This document shows positions 27,795 to 35,869 of a stretch of 64,000 nucleotides of DNA, in pieces. Under the pieces are notes generated by a model that worked only from the letters and a program-made list of their open reading frames with translations, made no database searches and was not told where the DNA came from. How positions within the stretch are numbered: position 1 is the first letter of the stretch; the number at the start of each line of letters is the position of its first letter. Location: NCBI RefSeq assembly GCF_004138325.1, contig NZ_SBLB01000006.1:489295-553294 (forward strand). The letters run 5' to 3'. The DNA is from Spirosoma sordidisoli. GTDB taxonomy: Bacteria; Bacteroidota; Bacteroidia; Cytophagales; Spirosomataceae. A program made the translations under genes and the position numbers.

Positions 27795-27831
27795 AAGGGG
27801 AATGTCTATGTTGACCGTTCCGACGCCCACC

Positions 27832-27904
27832 CCAGAGGGCTGGCATGTCAATAGAAGTAAGTCAACCAAGGTGGTTAATAGCTCCAGAGGGGCGGCATGT
27901 CAAT
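27832..27904. repeat. Two copies of a 21-bp repeat
   Basis: CCAGAGGGCTGGCATGTCAAT at 27832-27852 recurs as CCAGAGGGGCGGCATGTCAAT at 27884-27904 (19 of 21 identical). The spacing is 52 bp. They lie 123 bp before the stop of the sigma gene and belong to the same repeat-rich gap. Confidence 0.6.
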
Positions 27905-28026
27905 TGACACAACCGAAACCTAAAAATTCCGGGAAGAGCGGCATATGGATTGGGTTACCAACCTACGACCGGCCCGTGATCAACCCCTGACCGACTGGTT
28001 TGAACCTGAAAAACAATCAAAAAAAC

Positions 28027-28617
28027 TCACCACCAATACCCCATCACCAGAATCCCGGCCCAGGTCGCGTATTCGTGCAGGCTGGTTCGGAGCCGGAACA
28101 GCGCCTTCGTGAGCTGGTTCTTAACCGTTTGGGGCGACAACCGGAGCTGCCCGGCAATCTCATCGACGGAGAGATCATCGAACCGGCTGAGCTGGAAAAT
28201 CAATCGGCACCGCTCCGGCAGCTTGATCAGTTCGCGTTGCAGATGCTCCAGAAAAGCATCCGACTGGAGAGCCGCTTCGGTCGAATTGTCGTGATCGGTG
28301 GTGGTAGCCACAATGCGCGATATGTACTGCTGGCGCACCGCCTGTTTGCGAATGCGGTCGAGCAGCTTGTGGCGAAGGGTAGCGTGGAGGTAAGCGGCCG
28401 AAAAAGTGTCGGGCTTTACAGCAGCCCGGTTTTGCCAGATGTCGGCAAACAGTTCCTGAACCAGATCCTTGGCATCGTCGGTATGGCGGGTGGCCTGGTA
28501 GCTGACGTTAAACAGGGGGCGCCAGTACTTGCGATACAGCGTCTGAAACGCAGCGGCATCACCCGCCTGAATCGCAACGATAAGGTCATAATCTTCCGGT
28601 AAGGCTGAAGGTTTCAT
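28027..28617 (-). CDS. ECF-type RNA polymerase sigma-70 factor
   Basis: A 196-residue extracytoplasmic-function sigma factor. Region 2 covers about 20-90 (YRKYWRPLFNVSYQATRHTDDAKDLVQ and DIWQNR), region 4 about 130-185 (LPERCRLIFQLSRFDDLSVDEIAGQLRLSPQTVKNQLTKAL, a helix-turn-helix that reads the -35 box). A hydrophobic C-terminus is normal for this Bacteroidota subfamily. Its partner is the FecR protein downstream, and its target is expected to be the SusC operon. The TAnnTTTG box at 28641 would put the transcript start near 28634, so the ATG at 28617 is more likely than the codons at 28629 or 28632. Confidence 0.93.
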   Translation of the reverse strand: MKPSALPEDYDLIVAIQAGDAAAFQTLYRKYWRPLFNVSYQATRHTDDAKDLVQELFADIWQNRAAVKPDTFSAAYLHATLRHKLLDRIRKQAVRQQYISRIVATTTDHDNSTEAALQSDAFLEHLQRELIKLPERCRLIFQLSRFDDLSVDEIAGQLRLSPQTVKNQLTKALFRLRTSLHEYATWAGILVMGYWW

Positions 28618-28640
28618 AACGCGCGGCATCAATTCGGCCG

Positions 28641-28648
28641 CAAAGGTA
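28641..28648 (-). promoter_or_regulatory. -7 element of the sigma factor gene
   Basis: On the minus strand the sequence is TACCTTTG, an exact TAnnTTTG element for the housekeeping sigma factor. The start codon at 28617 follows at a short leader distance. The -33 box is weak. Confidence 0.6.
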
Positions 28649-28952
28649 GACCCGCAATATCAAGCCAATTTTACTGTACTGTTACGGAATGATTAAGCCA
28701 TAGGAAACCGTCTACCGGCCCCTACCCGTCTGGATTGCCAGCCGCTGCCAACACGACTAAAGGATAAAATGCTAACCTTTGCACGAAACAGCCGGTAATC
28801 AACCGGGTCGACAATAACAGGAAAGTGGCTGATTTCCGGCCGCTACCTGCCCCACGGAGCCGGACAGATCAGGCCAGCGCAAACCAGTTGCGCGTAGAAA
28901 CGGTTCATCTGGTACGTTAACTCTGTATAGTCAAATGAATGAATAAGGTATC
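28649..28952. other. Intergenic region between sigma factor and response regulator
   Basis: About 300 bp between divergent genes. TAACCTTTG near 28772 resembles a -7 box but has one base too many between TA and TTTG. I see no other feature. Confidence 0.4.
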
Positions 28953-29630
28953 ATGAGAATCCTGTTGATCGAAGATGAGGTCAAAACCGTGCAGAGTATT
29001 AAACAGGGACTGGAAGAGCACCAGTGGGATGTCGACGTAGCCTACGACGGCACGATGGGCTTTCAGCTGGCCAGCCGGGAGCCGTATGCGCTGATTATCT
29101 CCGACATTATCTTACCGGGTATGAACGGACTCGACCTGTGTCGCAAACTCCGGCAGGCCGGCGTACAGACGCCTATTCTGATGCTCACCGCCCTCGGCAC
29201 CACCGACGACAAAATCGTGGGCCTCGACGCCGGTGCGGACGACTACCTGATCAAACCCTTCGAGTTTCGGGAACTGATGGCCCGGGTCAGGGCCCTGACC
29301 CGCCGAACCCACAGTCTGACTCCCAGCACGAACCTGCTCCGCATTGCCGACCTGGAGCTGAATCCAGACACCAAAACAGTGGTTCGGGCGAGCACCGAAA
29401 TCACACTGACGGCCAAGGAATTCCAGCTGCTCGAATACTTCCTGCGGCATCAGGGTCGGGTCATCTCCAAGGTAGAACTCGCCGAAAAACTCTGGGACCT
29501 GACGTTCGATACCGGTACCAACATCATTGAGGTGTATATCAACTTCCTACGGAAGAAAATTGACCGGGACTTTGAGCCTAAGTTACTCCACACGCAAATT
29601 GGCATGGGGTATGTCCTAAAGTTAGTGTGA
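28953..29630 (+). CDS. OmpR/PhoB-family response regulator
   Basis: A 225-residue two-component regulator. The receiver domain (1-115) has the acidic pair ED at 8-9, the phosphorylation site D51 (ISDIILPG) and K101 (LIKPFEF). The winged-helix DNA-binding domain (130-225) ends TQIGMGYVLKLV. It resembles CusR/CopR and Bacteroidota RprY-type regulators. The last codons overlap the histidine kinase start by four bases (ATGA at 29627). Regulators of this family bind direct repeats with an 11-bp step, and such an array lies just behind the kinase gene. Confidence 0.95.
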   Translation: MRILLIEDEVKTVQSIKQGLEEHQWDVDVAYDGTMGFQLASREPYALIISDIILPGMNGLDLCRKLRQAGVQTPILMLTALGTTDDKIVGLDAGADDYLIKPFEFRELMARVRALTRRTHSLTPSTNLLRIADLELNPDTKTVVRASTEITLTAKEFQLLEYFLRHQGRVISKVELAEKLWDLTFDTGTNIIEVYINFLRKKIDRDFEPKLLHTQIGMGYVLKLV

Positions 29631-31012
29631 TGATCAATATCCGTACCCGGCTCACCTACCAGTTCGTCTTTCTGGTAACAGGCATTCTGTTCCTGTTCTC
29701 ACTCGGCGTTTACTTATTCAGCAAGCTCTACCTCGAAAAACGGTTTTACAAGCGCCTGCAGGATCGCGCCATCACGACTACTACCCTGCTGTTCGATTTG
29801 CAGCAAACCGACAGCACCGTGCTGCGGCTCATCGACGCGGCCGATAAGGAACCCCTGCTCAACGAAAACATTTCGGTCTATAACGACCAGACCAAAGAGA
29901 TCCTGTTCTCGACCAATCCGGCCAACGCCCAGTTCCACCAGCAGTTTGTGGCGCAACTCGACTCGACCGCCCAGACGCTGTATCTGCGCAAAAACGAATA
30001 CCAGGTAGTCGCTATCCATCTGACCTCCGGCAAAAGCACCAACTGGGTTATCGTGAGCGGGGTCGACCAGACCGGGCAGGACGCGCTCAACGACCTGCAG
30101 AAGATCCTGATCATTATGATGCTGGCGGCTATTCTGCTGCTGGGTATATCAGGCTGGCTGTTTGCCGACCGGGCGCTGGCCCCGATGTCGAGTATTGTTC
30201 AGCAGGTCAACACCATCTTTCCGGCCAACGTAACCCGGCGCGTGGAGCACCCTAACCGCTCCGACGAAATTGGAGTACTCGTCACCACCTTCAACCAGCT
30301 CCTCGACCGCATCGAGCAGGCCCTGCACACGCAGAAAATGTTCATTGCCAATGTATCGCACGAGCTGAAAAATCCGCTGACCAAGATCAACTCGCAGATC
30401 GACGTGGCGCTGATCCAGAAACGCAATCCCGAAGCCTACGAGCAAACGCTCCGTTCGCTGCAGGAAGATACGCGCACGCTGACCCAGCTGACCAATACCC
30501 TGCTGGAGCTGGCCAACACCTCGCTGCAGGCCGAAACCATGCCGTTTGAGCCGGTACGGATGGATGAACTGCTCTGGGAAACCAAAAAGCAGCTCCAGGC
30601 CTGGCACGATGACTACACGATCCAGCTTACGTTTACCGACTTCCCCGACGAAGAAGACGACCTGATTACCCAGGGAAACCGGGCGGCTCTGAAAGTGCTG
30701 CTGATGAACCTCATCGAGAATGCCTGCAAATTTTCGCCCAGCCGAACAGCCGCCGTCGACTTTAGAACCCGGCGCGGAACCATCATCCTGTCGGTTTTCA
30801 ACGAAGGCATACCGATCCCATCCGCCGACCTGCCGTATATTTTTCAGCCCTTTTTTCGGGGGAACGCAACCGCACAGTCGAGCAAAGGGCATGGCGTCGG
30901 GCTGGCCGTTGTGGCGCAGGTGACCCAGCTCCACCGGGGCGACATAGCGGTGCAGTCGACGCCCCAGGGCACTACCTTCACCCTGACTCTGCCCAGCCTG
31001 GCGGCATTTTAA
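29627..31012 (+). CDS. Membrane sensor histidine kinase
   Basis: A 461-residue kinase, partner of the regulator in front. Two membrane helices (about 13-33 and 157-179) enclose a periplasmic sensor domain of roughly 120 residues. A HAMP segment follows, then the HisKA helix with the phosphorylated H245 (ANVSHELKNPLTKI) and the ATPase domain with LIENACKFSP, SVFNEGIPI and a glycine-rich GHGVGLAVV lid. The signal is unknown; the kinase type is close to metal or envelope-stress sensors such as CusS. The stop codon overlaps the first TTAAG site. Confidence 0.95.
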   Translation: MMINIRTRLTYQFVFLVTGILFLFSLGVYLFSKLYLEKRFYKRLQDRAITTTTLLFDLQQTDSTVLRLIDAADKEPLLNENISVYNDQTKEILFSTNPANAQFHQQFVAQLDSTAQTLYLRKNEYQVVAIHLTSGKSTNWVIVSGVDQTGQDALNDLQKILIIMMLAAILLLGISGWLFADRALAPMSSIVQQVNTIFPANVTRRVEHPNRSDEIGVLVTTFNQLLDRIEQALHTQKMFIANVSHELKNPLTKINSQIDVALIQKRNPEAYEQTLRSLQEDTRTLTQLTNTLLELANTSLQAETMPFEPVRMDELLWETKKQLQAWHDDYTIQLTFTDFPDEEDDLITQGNRAALKVLLMNLIENACKFSPSRTAAVDFRTRRGTIILSVFNEGIPIPSADLPYIFQPFFRGNATAQSSKGHGVGLAVVAQVTQLHRGDIAVQSTPQGTTFTLTLPSLAAF

Positions 31013-31064
31013 GGTAAATTTAAGGTGAGCTTAAGTCGTGCTTAAGTTGGTCGCCGTTGCTTTG
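31009..31064 (+). promoter_or_regulatory. Four TTAAG direct repeats with 11-bp spacing, response-regulator operator
   Basis: TTAAG occurs at 31009, 31020, 31031 and 31042, each separated by exactly six bases. An 11-bp direct repeat places each site on the same DNA face, which is how OmpR/PhoB-type regulators bind. TTGCTTTG at 31057-31064 is one mismatch from the TAnnTTTG -7 box, so the repeats would cover the -33 region, as for an activator that replaces it. The target is the gene at 31090. The regulator is presumably the one encoded at 28953. Confidence 0.75.
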
Positions 31065-31089
31065 TAGCCGAACCGTGAACAACAACGCT

Positions 31090-32040
31090 ATGGAGGTGCA
31101 GGCTACAACAGACAAGCAGGGTATACAAACCATGACCATCGGCGCCCTGGTCGGGGTGCTGGCGCTGATGGCCTACCTGTTCATCGGGTCGCGCAACGAA
31201 ACCCTGGAAGTACAGAAGCTGCTGACTCTGAAAGTAGAGCAGTTTGCGGCCACGCAGACCAAGCTGGATTCGATATCGGGCGTGCTCGACGCCAAAATTA
31301 CCGAAGTCCGGCAGTTGGGCGGCAGCGTTGCCGAACTCGAACGGATCAAGCGCCAACTGGAGACCGACAAAAAACGCCTGAAATCCGACCTGAGCTTTTC
31401 CAGTCAGCAGTACACCCTGAAAATCAGAGATTACCAGAATTTTCTGGCGCAAAACGAACTGACCCTGCGGAAGCTGCGGACCGAAAATGGGTCGCTGGCC
31501 GAACGTGCCTTGTCGCTGGAGCAGGAGAAAGAAAGCATTCTGGTCGAAAACCAGGGGCTGAAACACGACAAGGAGGTGCTGGCCCGGGCCGTAGTCGATT
31601 ACTCGCTGCAGAACGCCGACCTGAAAGACAAGGTTACCCTGGCGTCGGCCCTCAAAGCGGTCAATATCGAGGTAACGGCGGTGGCTTCCAACGGCCGCGA
31701 ACGCCGGGATAGTCCCTACCGGGCCTCGCGCATCGACCGGCTCAAAGTAGCCTTTATCCTGCCGACCAACCCGCTGGCGGTGCAGAACAACAAGGACATT
31801 TATTTACGGATTCTGGATGCCAACGGCGCCGTAGTCAGCGAAAGCGGCATCGGCGGCATCCTCTTTACCGACGGGCGCGAGATCGGGTACAGCATGCGCC
31901 AGACGGTACCGTACGAAAACAACGACCAGCGGGTGGCCATGCTATTTCGGCGGGGAAATCCCTACAAGCCAGGCATCTATACGGTTGAGTTATACGCAGA
32001 AGGGTTTCGGATCGGCGACAGCCGCTTCGAAGTCAGGTAA
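31090..32040 (+). CDS. Membrane-anchored coiled-coil protein, unknown function
   Basis: A 316-residue protein. One N-terminal membrane helix (IGALVGVLALMAYLFIG, about 17-35) is followed by a long coiled coil (40-195: EVRQLGGSVAELERIKRQLE and similar heptads) and a C-terminal beta-type domain (215-316) ending VELYAEGFRIGDSRFEVR. It is most likely inner-membrane-anchored with the coil in the periplasm. I do not recognise a named family. The start at 31090 is fixed by the putative promoter at 31057; the in-frame TTG at 31057 lies in the -7 box. It is the probable target of the two-component system. Confidence 0.75.
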   Translation: MEVQATTDKQGIQTMTIGALVGVLALMAYLFIGSRNETLEVQKLLTLKVEQFAATQTKLDSISGVLDAKITEVRQLGGSVAELERIKRQLETDKKRLKSDLSFSSQQYTLKIRDYQNFLAQNELTLRKLRTENGSLAERALSLEQEKESILVENQGLKHDKEVLARAVVDYSLQNADLKDKVTLASALKAVNIEVTAVASNGRERRDSPYRASRIDRLKVAFILPTNPLAVQNNKDIYLRILDANGAVVSESGIGGILFTDGREIGYSMRQTVPYENNDQRVAMLFRRGNPYKPGIYTVELYAEGFRIGDSRFEVR

Positions 32041-32090
32041 GTCCGCCGGATCAGTCCAGCGGCAATTATCCACCAGACCAGCTACACACT

Positions 32091-33260
32091 ATGTCAACGT
32101 TACGAAAATGGATCGCTCATCTATCCCCTGTTTTACACACCATTGCCGAGCCGCTTGCTGATGCTGCCCGGTTTCTTTACCGCCGGTACCGCCAGTTTCC
32201 GGTAGCCTATGCCGCCCTCAGCTATTTATTTTTAACGATGGCGTTCAGCTTTTATCCGGTCATGGATCACTGGCTGACGGGGTTTATCATGATGAGCCTG
32301 CCTCTGGCCATCCTTTGCGGCCTGGTGGCTAGTATCTATCTGCTTTACAAACGGCAGCAGATGATTGCAACGGCCGGACTGATCTGGGTCGTTTTTTCAT
32401 TTCTGGTCGTGAAGCGAATGGTTGGTATTCGCGGGGGCGATCTGGACATCAGCCAGGCTCCTACCCTCAGCGTACTTAGTTTCAACAGCGAAACCTTCCC
32501 GACAGGCGCGCAGGGCGGCTTCGACGCGGCCAAACTCACCGCCGATATCGCCTGTTTTCAGGAATATTCGCCCAACGCGCACATCGAACGCCAGTATACG
32601 GCCACGATCCAGAAACTGAACTGTTTCGACCATGACCGCGAAGTGGGGCTGGCCCTGTTTTCCAAGTTCCCGATCGTGAACGAGTACGGCCGTATCTGGA
32701 GTCGCCAGCAGGGGCCCGATATCAACGGGTTCCTGTGTGCCGACATTGCCTACGGGACAGATACCATCCGGGTCGTGAATGTGCATCTGTGGTCGATGGG
32801 CGTACGCACCAGCCAGGCCGTTGCTGCGCTGAAAGCAGGACAGCTGGGCAAGTTTTCGTTCGAAGTCCTCGACACCTTTCGTCGACTGAAAGAAGGCTTT
32901 GAGCACCGTAACGAACAGCTCAAGGAGGTAGAGTCGTACGTGGCGGGGAGCCGCTATCCGGTCATTATCTGTGGCGATTTTAACGAAATCCCCATCGGCT
33001 ACTCGTACGGTAAGCTAAGCCAGAACTTCCGGAATGCGTTCGAAGAAGCCGGCCAGGGGCTGGGTTTTACGCTGAACCGGCATCCGTATTTCGCCCGGAT
33101 CGATCAGCAGTTTGTCAGCTACGACTGGCATATCAAAACCTGCCAGACCCTGTCGGGCGTATCGTTTTCCGACCATTTTCCCGTGCTGGCCCAGTATGTG
33201 CTGAAAAAATCGGCAACCGCATCGACCCCGGTGCTGGCCCAGAACCGACCCCGGCGGTAA
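32091..33260 (+). CDS. Endonuclease/exonuclease/phosphatase family protein with membrane helices
   Basis: A 389-residue protein. About three membrane helices in the first 110 residues are followed by an EEP (DNase I-like) domain. The fold's motifs are present: LSFNSETF, IACFQEYSP (metal-binding glutamate), VVNVHLWSMG, ICGDFNEIPIG, and SDHFPVLAQYV with the catalytic histidine. Members cleave phosphodiesters in nucleic acids, lipids or inositol phosphates. The catalytic domain probably faces the periplasm. It follows the coiled-coil gene by 50 bp and may belong to the same regulated unit. Confidence 0.88.
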   Translation: MSTLRKWIAHLSPVLHTIAEPLADAARFLYRRYRQFPVAYAALSYLFLTMAFSFYPVMDHWLTGFIMMSLPLAILCGLVASIYLLYKRQQMIATAGLIWVVFSFLVVKRMVGIRGGDLDISQAPTLSVLSFNSETFPTGAQGGFDAAKLTADIACFQEYSPNAHIERQYTATIQKLNCFDHDREVGLALFSKFPIVNEYGRIWSRQQGPDINGFLCADIAYGTDTIRVVNVHLWSMGVRTSQAVAALKAGQLGKFSFEVLDTFRRLKEGFEHRNEQLKEVESYVAGSRYPVIICGDFNEIPIGYSYGKLSQNFRNAFEEAGQGLGFTLNRHPYFARIDQQFVSYDWHIKTCQTLSGVSFSDHFPVLAQYVLKKSATASTPVLAQNRPRR

Positions 33261-33295
33261 CGGATCAGACAGAACGCTTAGAAATTTATTTAGAC

Positions 33296-33326
33296 TTGCT
33301 ACAAATAAGACCATACTGTATCTTTG
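33296..33326 (+). promoter_or_regulatory. Promoter of the gene at 33345
   Basis: TATCTTTG at 33319-33326 matches TAnnTTTG exactly, with TTG at 33296-33298 twenty bases upstream. It forces the start of the following gene to the ATG at 33345, as the earlier in-frame codon at 33324 lies in the promoter. Confidence 0.7.
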
Positions 33327-33344
33327 TCTCAGCAATGTACAGTC

Positions 33345-33710
33345 ATGGAAAGTAACGTACCCGTCTCGTATCAGGAAGTATTCAGAACCGACAAAGGCGT
33401 CGTGTATCAATGTGACCGGACCAACCGCCTGATTTTATCCTTCTGGGGGTCCACCACACCGCTGTCGGCGCGTGACTTTGCGCAGTTTCGGCGGATGGTC
33501 AGTACGGTCAACGTACACCAGATGGCCCTGAGCACCGACACCGCCGACGACGTAGAAATCCTGACCATTCCGCGTTCGGAGCGTTGCTATGTGCTGACCC
33601 TCTGCGAAGTGATTCACCTGCGCGAGCTGCTCAACGGCGCCAGCCTGATGCTCGAACTCAACAGCATGCTGCGCGAATGTGGATGCGCTACGCTCTCAAC
33701 GCCCAGCTAA
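33345..33710 (+). CDS. Small conserved cytosolic protein, unknown function
   Basis: A 121-residue protein without signal peptide or membrane segment. It begins MESNVPVSYQEVFRTDKGVVYQC and has a central LSFWGSTTPLSARDFAQFRRMV and a helical C-terminus with cysteines (RECGCATLS). It looks like one of the small DUF6686-type proteins found only in Bacteroidota, but I am not certain of the family. It is expressed from its own promoter and followed by ferritin. Confidence 0.65.
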   Translation: MESNVPVSYQEVFRTDKGVVYQCDRTNRLILSFWGSTTPLSARDFAQFRRMVSTVNVHQMALSTDTADDVEILTIPRSERCYVLTLCEVIHLRELLNGASLMLELNSMLRECGCATLSTPS

Positions 33711-33806
33711 CTTTTTTGCGGAAGGTTCGTTATTTAAGTACTTTACAGCCCTCAGTGCTTTTTACAGCCAGGCAAGTTAATTAAAGTCTCACCAAACGTA
33801 CGCCCA

Positions 33807-34343
33807 ATGAAAGATCTGGATAGGCTCCGCACGTTGATCAAAGAACCCGTTGAACTGGTTCTGAATCAGCAGATAAAAATGGAAATGGTATCGTCTTCCA
33901 AATACCTGGCCATGGCTGGCTGGTGCGACCGGAACGGATACGATCATAGCGCCGGGTTCTTTTACAAACAATCGGAAGAAGAGCGCAAACACGCCATGAA
34001 ACTCTTCCATTACCTGTGCGATCAGGGTGCCACGGCCTACTCACCCGACGTGCCGCCGGTAGGTCAGGAGTTCGATACCCTGCGGTCGGTTTTCGAGTCG
34101 GCTCTCGATCAGGAGATTGCCGTAACCGACTCCATCAACCGGATCATCGGCGTCTGCCGGCGCGAAGGCGACTACGCCACCGAGGAGCTGATGAAATGGT
34201 ACGTAAAAGAACAGGTCGAAGAAGAATACATTGCCCGGCGGTGCCTGGAACTGATCGATCAGATTCCGGCCGACCAGGTTTATTACCTCGACAAGAAACT
34301 GGCCAGCGTCACCTACGACGAAAATCCTTTCGAAGACGAATAG
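33807..34343 (+). CDS. ftnA: Non-haem ferritin
   Basis: A 178-residue four-helix ferritin that oxidises Fe(II) and stores Fe(III) in a 24-subunit shell. Ferroxidase ligands appear in QIKMEMVSSSKYLAMAGW (helix A), EEERKHAMKLF (helix B with ExxxH) and KEQVEEEYIARR (helix C/D). The length is typical. It follows the small gene at 33345 by about 100 bp, where no exact TAnnTTTG box is present. A short inverted repeat follows the stop. Confidence 0.95.
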   Translation: MKDLDRLRTLIKEPVELVLNQQIKMEMVSSSKYLAMAGWCDRNGYDHSAGFFYKQSEEERKHAMKLFHYLCDQGATAYSPDVPPVGQEFDTLRSVFESALDQEIAVTDSINRIIGVCRREGDYATEELMKWYVKEQVEEEYIARRCLELIDQIPADQVYYLDKKLASVTYDENPFEDE

Positions 34344-34380
34344 GGTCAGCCAGCTCCGTTATACAACACAACCACAGCGT

Positions 34381-34409
34381 CCCCGCATCGGTCTATGACT
34401 GGTGCGGGG
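34381..34409. terminator. Inverted repeat between ferritin and convergent gene
   Basis: CCCCGCA (34381-34387) pairs with TGCGGGG (34403-34409). It lies between two convergent genes and could stop transcription from both sides, but neither side has a strong T run. Confidence 0.4.
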
Positions 34410-34448
34410 ATGATGCATTTACGGGCCTGTTATATCTACCGACCGGCC

Positions 34449-34946
34449 TCACGAATTCCACCGGAAGCCGACCGGTGTGAAGCGAACTTCCCGCACGGGT
34501 TGCCCCGCAAACTGCAGCCGCACCACCATCGTGCGGGTTCGTTTCAGCTGCGCAATCAGCTTCTCCCCGGCATCGAAGAAAACAATATTGGCCCTTCCAT
34601 TGGCAGCCGCCGAAAGCGCATAGGAAACGGGTGGTTTGCCGTCGAACTGAATCCGGGCGCTCCCGTTCTGATAACTCCGGGTAAAGGTTCCGTTGGCCGC
34701 TTCCAGATAGGCGTAGGTGCTGCCGTTCGTTTGCCGGATGGTCATCGTAACGGCCGAACCGCCCGAATAGGGGTAGCCAAACTGCACTGTGTTATCCGAC
34801 GTCAGGGTCGCTTTATAGACCGAACTCCCCGTCGGACCGGGCGTTTTTTCGTACCGCCAGCCATCGGCCAGCGCCCGGTAGCTGTGCGCGTCGGCGGGGA
34901 GTACGAAAAAACAAAACAGATAAACAATCGCCAATCGAACCGTCAT
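34449..34946 (-). CDS. Secreted protein of unknown function
   Basis: A 165-residue protein with a clear signal peptide (MTVRLAIVYLFCFFVLPADA) and a mature part rich in beta-prone stretches (VTMTIRQTNGSTYAYLEAANG). No family is recognised. The beta-rich make-up suggests a small periplasmic or secreted domain. It is transcribed towards ferritin and has the same orientation as the next gene. Confidence 0.65.
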   Translation of the reverse strand: MTVRLAIVYLFCFFVLPADAHSYRALADGWRYEKTPGPTGSSVYKATLTSDNTVQFGYPYSGGSAVTMTIRQTNGSTYAYLEAANGTFTRSYQNGSARIQFDGKPPVSYALSAAANGRANIVFFDAGEKLIAQLKRTRTMVVRLQFAGQPVREVRFTPVGFRWNS

Positions 34947-35058
34947 AACACCCTTGTTTAGCCCATCGATTCTACACTACTCGCAGCAGCGATTTTTGTT
35001 TCGGTCGACCCACGACCTTACCCTGCCGACAGCCATTGCGCCCTAACTCGTTCTGCCT

Positions 35059-35778
35059 TTACTCAACGGCGACCATCATCATAGAACGCCCTCCGGCCTC
35101 TATGGTCTGTTTCCAAAGTTTGCGGTCGGCCTTATCGATAAAATACCGGGATTTACCGTTGCTGATCTCGTCAGTAACGTCTACCAGCCAGACCGCCCTC
35201 GTACCGGCTTTCCGGCTCGTATACGTACTGCTGCTTACTTCGTTTACCGACGCCGTGATGACGCCTGTTTTGGCGGAGGGGTTGTAGTCGTAAATAGCCA
35301 GTTTCTGGGTAAACCCTTCTTTCAGCGGCAACCAGCGAATCAGAAGCGGGTAGATATTACTGTCAAAATAGGCAGCTCGGGTCGTATCGCTGATGCGCGT
35401 AGTTTTCCCCAGTCGCTTGTCGGTATAAAATCCGGTTACGACCCGATCGAAGTCCAGCACCATATCCCGTTGTCCGTTGTAAGAGACATGGCGGATGGGT
35501 TTCAGGGTGGCTTTCGCACAAATCGACGAATCGACCCAGGTGCCCTTCATCCCTTTCAGGGTTACGGTCGTAATCAGGGTTAGTTGATCTTTACTGTCTA
35601 CGACCTGGCTGGTCACGCTGCCCAGTTCAAAGGCAGCCGTATCCCTGAGCACGTACCAGGTCATAGCGCCGGTTTCGGGTTTTGCCCACTTCGTTTCGTA
35701 TGCCTGCCGGGATGGCACCAGCTGAGCCTGACAGCATGTAAATGAGCCCAGGCAGAGGGCCAGGAGTAAGTAGTTCAT
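35059..35778 (-). CDS. Exported protein, DUF3108-like
   Basis: A 239-residue protein with a signal peptide (MNYLLLALCLGSFTCCQA). The mature part alternates beta strands and resembles DUF3108/TapB-type periplasmic proteins of Bacteroidota (LVLDFDRVVTGFYTDKRLG-like strands, then WLPLKEGFTQKLAIYD). The assignment is tentative and the role unknown. A 9-bp inverted repeat lies just upstream of its start codon. Confidence 0.6.
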   Translation of the reverse strand: MNYLLLALCLGSFTCCQAQLVPSRQAYETKWAKPETGAMTWYVLRDTAAFELGSVTSQVVDSKDQLTLITTVTLKGMKGTWVDSSICAKATLKPIRHVSYNGQRDMVLDFDRVVTGFYTDKRLGKTTRISDTTRAAYFDSNIYPLLIRWLPLKEGFTQKLAIYDYNPSAKTGVITASVNEVSSSTYTSRKAGTRAVWLVDVTDEISNGKSRYFIDKADRKLWKQTIEAGGRSMMMVAVE

Positions 35779-35784
35779 AGCGCA

Positions 35785-35815
35785 CCAGTGATTAGATTCT
35801 CGTGTAAATCACTGG
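35785..35815. promoter_or_regulatory. Inverted repeat upstream of the gene at 35778, possible operator
   Basis: CCAGTGATT (35785-35793) is perfectly complementary to AATCACTGG (35807-35815) with a 13-base spacer. It lies 7 bp upstream of the start codon in the short region shared with the toxin gene. A dimeric repressor site or an mRNA hairpin are both possible. Confidence 0.4.
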
Positions 35816-35869
35816 ATTAGTGGCTGGTGCCGAACCATTATTTGCACCAAAGGAAATAAATGAGGACTA

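Larger units (their letters stand above)
27415..28026. other. Gene-free gap between sigma factor and fecR, rich in repeats
   Basis: About 610 bp separate the sigma gene stop from the fecR start, unusually long for this pair. It contains an A/T patch near 27490-27520 that could carry a fecR promoter and two families of short repeats listed separately. No open reading frame here looks real. Confidence 0.6.

Noticed and set aside
28760..28790. TAACCTTTG as promoter of the response regulator
   Set aside because: One base too many between TA and TTTG, and about 170 bp from the start codon.
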